Below, piece after piece: positions 59,563 through 64,000 of a DNA stretch of 64,000 nucleotides. A program made the position numbers and the translations under genes. How positions within the stretch are numbered: position 1 is the stretch's first letter; the number at the start of each line of letters is the position of its first letter. The notes under the pieces are model-generated. The model was given only the letters and a program-made list of their open reading frames with translations. It did not search any database and had not been told where the DNA came from. Source of the DNA: Chamaecyparis obtusa (Eukaryota; Streptophyta; Pinopsida; Cupressales; Cupressaceae); assembly GCA_027943335.1 (NCBI GenBank), contig BSBK01007022.1, forward strand, positions 186,001 through 250,000. The letters are read 5' to 3'.

Positions 59563-59796
59563 AGACATATATTCATTCTACTCAGGCGGGTGGATATCAA
59601 AGGACTCATTTAGGCAGATTGAGCATTTGTTCCCAACTCAATAAATACCATAAACAATGAAAGATCATCATTAGTCGAGATGGACAGAGGGATTACCCAT
59701 CTTCTTGGGGATGGGGAATGAATCAACATCTCGATGTGAGACTTTTCCTTTTGGGGAATAACGGTGAAGTCCATCCAAAAGTGTTCCCAAAATTTT
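59525..59796. mobile_element. Small unidentified insertion in the element G integrase
   Basis: Element F keeps an uninterrupted sequence here (minus strand near 61560), so these 272 bases were added to element G. CATAT at 59520-59524 and 59797-59801 would be a 5-bp duplication, although AT-rich sequence makes this weak. Apart from the microsatellite the insert is GC-richer, unrelated to the flanks, and has no terminal inverted repeat that I can see. Confidence 0.55.
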
Positions 59797-60496
59797 CATA
59801 TAATAATTTTGTCAACAGGAGCACTGGTAAATCAGCATTCCATATTGTATATGGAAGTAGTCCCAGAAATGCATCTGAGTTGAGAAAGATAGATAAAGGA
59901 GAAATAAGTAGTGCTGAAGCTGAGGATTTTGTAGAACATTTGAAGAACATCCATGAGGAGGTGAGGAAGCACATTACCAAGATGAATGCACAGTATAAGG
60001 CTAAGGTAGATGAGAAAATAAGGCATAAGGAATTTTAGGTTTGAGATGAAGTCATGGTTCATTTGCAGAAGGAGAGATTTCTAGTTGGTACATATAAGAA
60101 GTTGAAAATAAAGAAGTTTGGGCCATGCAAGATACTGAAGAATCATGATTCAGGAAATGCCTATGAGGTTGAGTTTCCTACGGAGCTAAATATTTCACCA
60201 GTGTTTAACATTTCAGATTTGATAGAGTATCATGAGGGAGGTGTTAAAGATGAGATCACAACAACACATTGGAGTATTCCAGCAACTAGTTCAGCTAACA
60301 AGGAGATTGAGGACATACTAGATAGTCATGTTGGTAGAAGCACAAGGAATATGACATATGAAGAGTATTTGGTCAAATGGAAAGGATGACCTATTGAAGA
60401 TTCATCATGGATGGCAAAGGAGGAGGTTAACTGTCTTGGTTTTCCTCTTCACACCCGAGTCGTGATAGGGTCACTTCTCAAATTACCCCGGGTGTC

Positions 60497-61297
60497 TGAT
60501 GCAGGAGCATCCTGTGTTTAAGAGCAATCTTGCATCACCCAAAAATATTTTTGGTTTCTTTTCAATAAGGGCTATCTTGTGCAGAGCTTCTATTTATGGA
60601 AACTTACTATTTTTAGTAAGTTGGTCATACAATCTTGGAATGTTCTGATTTCACAATTTGAGGTTCATCTTAGTCATATCAACCTACCAGTTGAGTTTCA
60701 TTGCCACATCATCTGTGTTGGTGAAGTTATTGAGTTTTTTGGGTATAAAATATTTCAGGTCAATTTTGAAGGCCTTAGAGGCTCTGAATTGTGATCGACC
60801 CCCAGCTGACTGGAGCTTACGTGAGTCAGGCACTGTAGATTAGGTCTTGCCATTTTTTAAAAGTGGCTACAATAGAGAAATGAAGCTATGGTTAGAAAGT
60901 TATGGCCTCCGGAAGTTGGGGTACCTAAAAACATATTTTTGTAATTATTTGGAGCCAACCCTATGTAAAAAGAACATAAAAGAAAATAATTCTTCAGATA
61001 GTCGGCCTTAAGGGATAAATTTCTAGAACCTTCTCGGGCGATGGAAATTGCCTATATAAGAAAGGTCTGTAGTGTTGTCTAGGGTAGTTCAGGGTAGATC
61101 TGAGTAATGATTTGAGGCCTTGTCCTACAGAAAATTGTAAAGGAAAATGCCCATGTGGCTTTGCATATTGTAATTCTAAAATTTGTAATTCCACATTTGT
61201 GGAGATAATAAGAAGCCCATTCTCTGTTCTTGCAAATTGTTGTTGTTTCTCTATTTCTGTTATGTGTTTGTAGTATTAAGGGGAGCACCCTTCATCA
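60497..61297 (+). repeat. 3' LTR of element G
   Basis: It is the partner of 45664-46464, both 801 bp, and is followed by CTTTC, the right target duplication. TATATAAG lies at 61053-61060. Confidence 0.94.
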
Positions 61298-61302
61298 CTT
61301 TC

Positions 61303-62230
61303 ACAAATGAACCATGACTTCATCCCCAACCTAAAATTACTTATTCCTCCTTTTCTGATTTTCCTTAGCCTTATACTGTGCATTCATCTTGGTAATGTGC
61401 TTCCTCACTTTCTCATGGATGTTCTTCAAATGTTTTGAAAAATCCTCAGCTTCAACACTACTTATTTTTCTTTTTTCTATCTTTCTCAACTCAAATGCAT
61501 TTTTGGGACTACTTCCATATACAATTTAGAATGGTGATTTACGAGTGCTCCCGTTGACAAAATTATTGGATGCAAATTCTTCCTGTGGTAAAATCAAATC
61601 CCATCCTATTGGCTTATCTCCAACCAAACATCTCAGCAAATTCTCCAAACTCCTATTCACCACCTCTATCTATCCATCAATCTATAGATGATGTGATGAA
61701 CTAAAATTCAAATCCATCTTTAACTTCTTCCACAATATACACCTTAAATATCCAACAAATTTAGTGTCTCGATCTGAAACTATGCTCTTTGGAAAACCAT
61801 GTAGTCTCACCAATTCTTTGAAAAATAATTCTGCTACATGAACAACATCATTAGTCTTCTTGCAGGGAATAAAATGTACCATCTTTAAAAAAATTTCAAC
61901 CACCACAAAAATTGAATCATGTCCCCACTGAGTCCTTGGTAAACCAAGAACAAAGTCCATACTAATATCCTCCCAAGGCTTCTTTGGTACAGGTAATAGT
62001 TGATACAACCTTGTATTCTTCTTTACTCCTTTTTTCATTTGACATACTCTGCAACTCTGTACAAACTTCTTGATATCTTGTTGCAACTATGGCCAGTAAT
62101 AATTCTCACTAACCAGAGCAAGGGTTTTATCATGACCAAAATGTCCAGCCAATCCTTCTCTATGCTTCTCCTTGATGAGATTCTCCCTCATAGAACTTCA
62201 TGCAATGCACAACTAACTCCCTCTGAATAG
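61303..62230 (-). pseudogene. Element F integrase
   Basis: Minus strand. The 61682-62086 segment (134 residues) starts in the zinc domain (FVQSCRVCQMKKG). Its core has both catalytic Asp motifs, PWEDISMDFVLGLPR and [13 protein letters not shown], then a stop after SSSHHL. The upstream HHCC part (62087-62230) and the downstream part to 61303 are broken by stops. Residues closely match element G. The interrupted C-terminal portion continues at 45663 on the far side of element G. Confidence 0.88.
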
Positions 62231-63692
62231 CATACCATCTTGGATGATGAAATCCAACCACTTCATTCTGTCTAGAGTAATAGTTCTATACAAGCTTTCC
62301 AAGATTCTCCAAATCAAGATCCTTTGGATAAAAACTCTTAAGTTCCTTGAACCCAACCACCTCAATCTGTATCTCTGTTAGCAAAAGTTGCCTTTTGCTA
62401 AGCACATTTGCAACCCTGTGAGACTTTCCACTCCTATGTTTTAAAATAAATGTGTAACTCTGCAAAAACTCAACCCATTTCAAATGCCTTATATTCATCT
62501 TTCCTTGACTATTCAAATATTGTAAATCTTGATGATTAGTATACAAAACAAACTCCTTAGGAAGCAGATAGTGTCTCAAATTTTTTAATGCTTGAACTAT
62601 AGCATAAAATTCCTAATCATAAACATAATAGTTTCTCTTGGCATCATTTAACTTCTCACTAAAATAAGAAATAGTTTTACTTTCTTGGATCAAAATAACT
62701 CCTATTGTAGTACCACTAGCATTACAGTCTACTTGAAATACCTTATTGAAACTTGGAAGTGCTAAAATAGGTTGTTCTGTAACTTTTTGTTTCAACAGTT
62801 TAAAACTCTTATCTTCCCTAGCATTCTACTTAAACTCTTTCCTATCTCCTCTCATTGTTTCAGTCAAGGGTCCACAAATACTACTAAAATTTCTCATAAA
62901 TTTTTTGTAAAAGCTAGCCAAACCATGAAAAGATCTTACCTTAGTAGCACTCCTTGGATTAGGCCATTCGAGGATAGCCTTCACTTTCTATGGATCTATT
63001 TTTAGACCTTCTGCTGAAACCACATATCCTAGATACACTAACTCCTTCACAAAACTACACTTCTTCAAATTAATCAACAATTTTTGTTCTCTCAGCTTCT
63101 CAAACACCCTACAAATATGCATTATATGTTCCTCCAATGTACTACTAAAGATCAAAATATCATCTAGGTAAACAATGATAAAATTACTCAGAAATTCTTT
63201 CAGAACCTCATTCATTAGCCGCATGAAAGTGCTCGGTGCATTGGTTAGCCCAAAAGGCATGAATAACCACTCATAGTATCCTTCCTTTGTCTTGAAGGCA
63301 GTCTTCCATTCATCTCCTTCTCTGATCCAAATCTGATGGTATCCACTCTTTAGATCTATCTTTGAGAAATACATAGCCCCACTCAACCAGTCCATAATAT
63401 AATCCATCCATGGCAATGGAAACCTATACTTGATTGTGATCTTTTTTATAGCCCTAAAATCCATACACATTCTCCATTCTCCATTCTTATTTGGTTCTTA
63501 TATGGCTGGTGCAACACATGGACTTAGACTCTCTCGAATCAACCCCTTTTGCAACAACTCATGTACTTGTCTATTCAACTCCTCAATTTTTGCTGGTGTC
63601 ATTCTATGTACTACCTTATTTGGAAAACTAGCTCTTGGAATCAAGTCTATCTGATGACTGATCTTCCTTACTGGTGGTAATCCATTAGGCAC
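62231..63692 (-). pseudogene. Element F reverse transcriptase and RNase H
   Basis: Minus strand. The 63498-63692 segment has the RT start (LNRQVHELLQKGLIRESLSPC). The 62988-63470 segment has [52 protein letters not shown] and the catalytic YLDDILIFS. RNase H follows in 62613-62795 (VDCNASGTTIGVIL, where the usual DAS is NAS) and 62286-62579 (FVLYTNHQDLQYLNSQGK, LKHRSGKSHRVANVLSK). Stops and small indels separate the pieces. Loss of the RNase H Asp would be inactivating. Confidence 0.9.
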
Positions 63693-64000
63693 ATTATCAG
63701 CTACAATATCCTAAAACTCATTCAACAAATTTACAACTTCTATAGTTACATCTTCTACTTCCTCTTTACCAGCTTTTAGAATTAAAGAAAAACCCTTATA
63801 ATCATGCCTCATACCCTCTAAGAATTTTCTTTGATCAAAAAAACTTATTCTTGCATTTTTACATACCTTTTCTTCTATGTCCTTCAATGGCTTTAGCTTA
63901 TGTCGCACTCCATCCTTTGTTAGGGAATAAGTATTCGCATGACAATCATGTACAAAAAGCCTATCAGACTACCATGACCTACCAAACAACATATGACATG
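63693..64000 (-). pseudogene. Element F protease C-terminal part
   Basis: Minus strand. 63711-63908 gives MRHKLKPLKDIEEKVCKNARIS, matching the element G region after its LGRPWQF block. The bases to 64000 continue toward that block. The rest of protease, gag and the 5' LTR lie beyond the window. Confidence 0.8.

Larger units (their letters stand above)
59170..60490 (+). pseudogene. Element G integrase, second part, and chromodomain
   Basis: It resumes the gene after element [20 protein letters not shown], then the second catalytic Asp in [19 protein letters not shown]. Stops follow near 59409 and 59418. A 272-bp insertion (59525-59796) interrupts the EFAYNNF block. Beyond it are NRSTGKSAFHIVYGSSPR, the C-terminal domain (MVHLQKERF, FGPCKILKNHDSGNAYEVEFP) and a chromodomain (about 60305-60420) with EEYLVKWKG then a stop at 60387 and EDSSWM. 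The protein would end near SLLKLPRVSDAG at the LTR. Confidence 0.88.
45664..61297 (+). mobile_element. Element G: plus-strand chromovirus, interrupted by element E
   Basis: Equal LTRs of 801 bp (45664-46464 and 60497-61297) and a perfect CTTTC target duplication (45659-45663 and 61298-61302) delimit the element. Gag, protease, RT, RNase H, integrase and chromodomain are in canonical order. Element E (50071-59169) sits in the integrase gene. Without E the element is about 6.5 kb. It inserted head-on into element F, an older member of the same family. Confidence 0.95.

Noticed and set aside
59515..59580. Peptide YIYIYMYVCMYVCIDIY as a possible membrane segment
   Set aside because: It is only the translation of the (AT)n(GTAT)n microsatellite inserted in the integrase gene.

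Overview
This window is a stack of LTR retrotransposons from a land plant with a large, repeat-rich, AT-rich nuclear genome. No intact cellular gene is visible. The evidence is copia and gypsy gag, protease, reverse transcriptase, RNase H and integrase motifs, chromodomains, initiator-Met-type primer binding sites (PBS), long terminal repeats and target-site duplications (TSDs). A gymnosperm is my guess for the host, but the sequence does not prove it. Every retroelement gene carries premature stops or frameshifts, so all are annotated as pseudogenes.

Layout, left to right. 1-1381: leader and 5' LTR of a minus-strand gypsy-type element. 1382-4274: a truncated plus-strand copia element (LTR, PBS, gag, start of pol) whose LTR holds a 335-bp TRIM with a perfect TSD. 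4275-11420: a plus-strand Tat-like gypsy element with a 1.27-kb LTR, long leader, and gag, protease and G-patch regions, but no reverse transcriptase in view. 11421-13016: unresolved sequence plus a minus-strand 3' LTR. 13017-17683: a minus-strand chromovirus whose whole gag-pol lies in one frame. 17684-28750: two divergent copies (A and B) of an RT-less, copia-like non-autonomous family arranged LTR-internal-LTR-internal. Each copy encodes a coiled-coil protein with four zinc knuckles and a long second ORF that I do not recognise. 28751-31526 and 44143-44525: element C, a gypsy-like gag region split by element D. 31527-44142: element D, with two 4.8-kb LTRs around a 3-kb gag-only interior; each LTR carries what looks like a captured piece of a plant gene. 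44526-45663 and 61303-64000: element F, an old minus-strand chromovirus split by a younger relative. 45664-61297: element G, that plus-strand relative, with 801-bp LTRs and TSD CTTTC. Inside G's integrase lies element E (50071-59169, TSD ACATG), which has a 781-codon gag-derived, Ser/Pro-rich ORF with a hydrophobic C-terminus.

The insertion order is readable: D landed in C, F landed in C, G landed in F, and E landed in G. The autonomous chromoviruses encode all replication enzymes. TRIM, A/B, D and E encode none in this window and would have needed enzymes from elsewhere. The points most worth following up are the A/B family with its unknown ORF2, the gene-fragment capture in D, the chimeric ORF of E, and the short degenerate motifs that fill the leaders of three elements sharing one PBS type.
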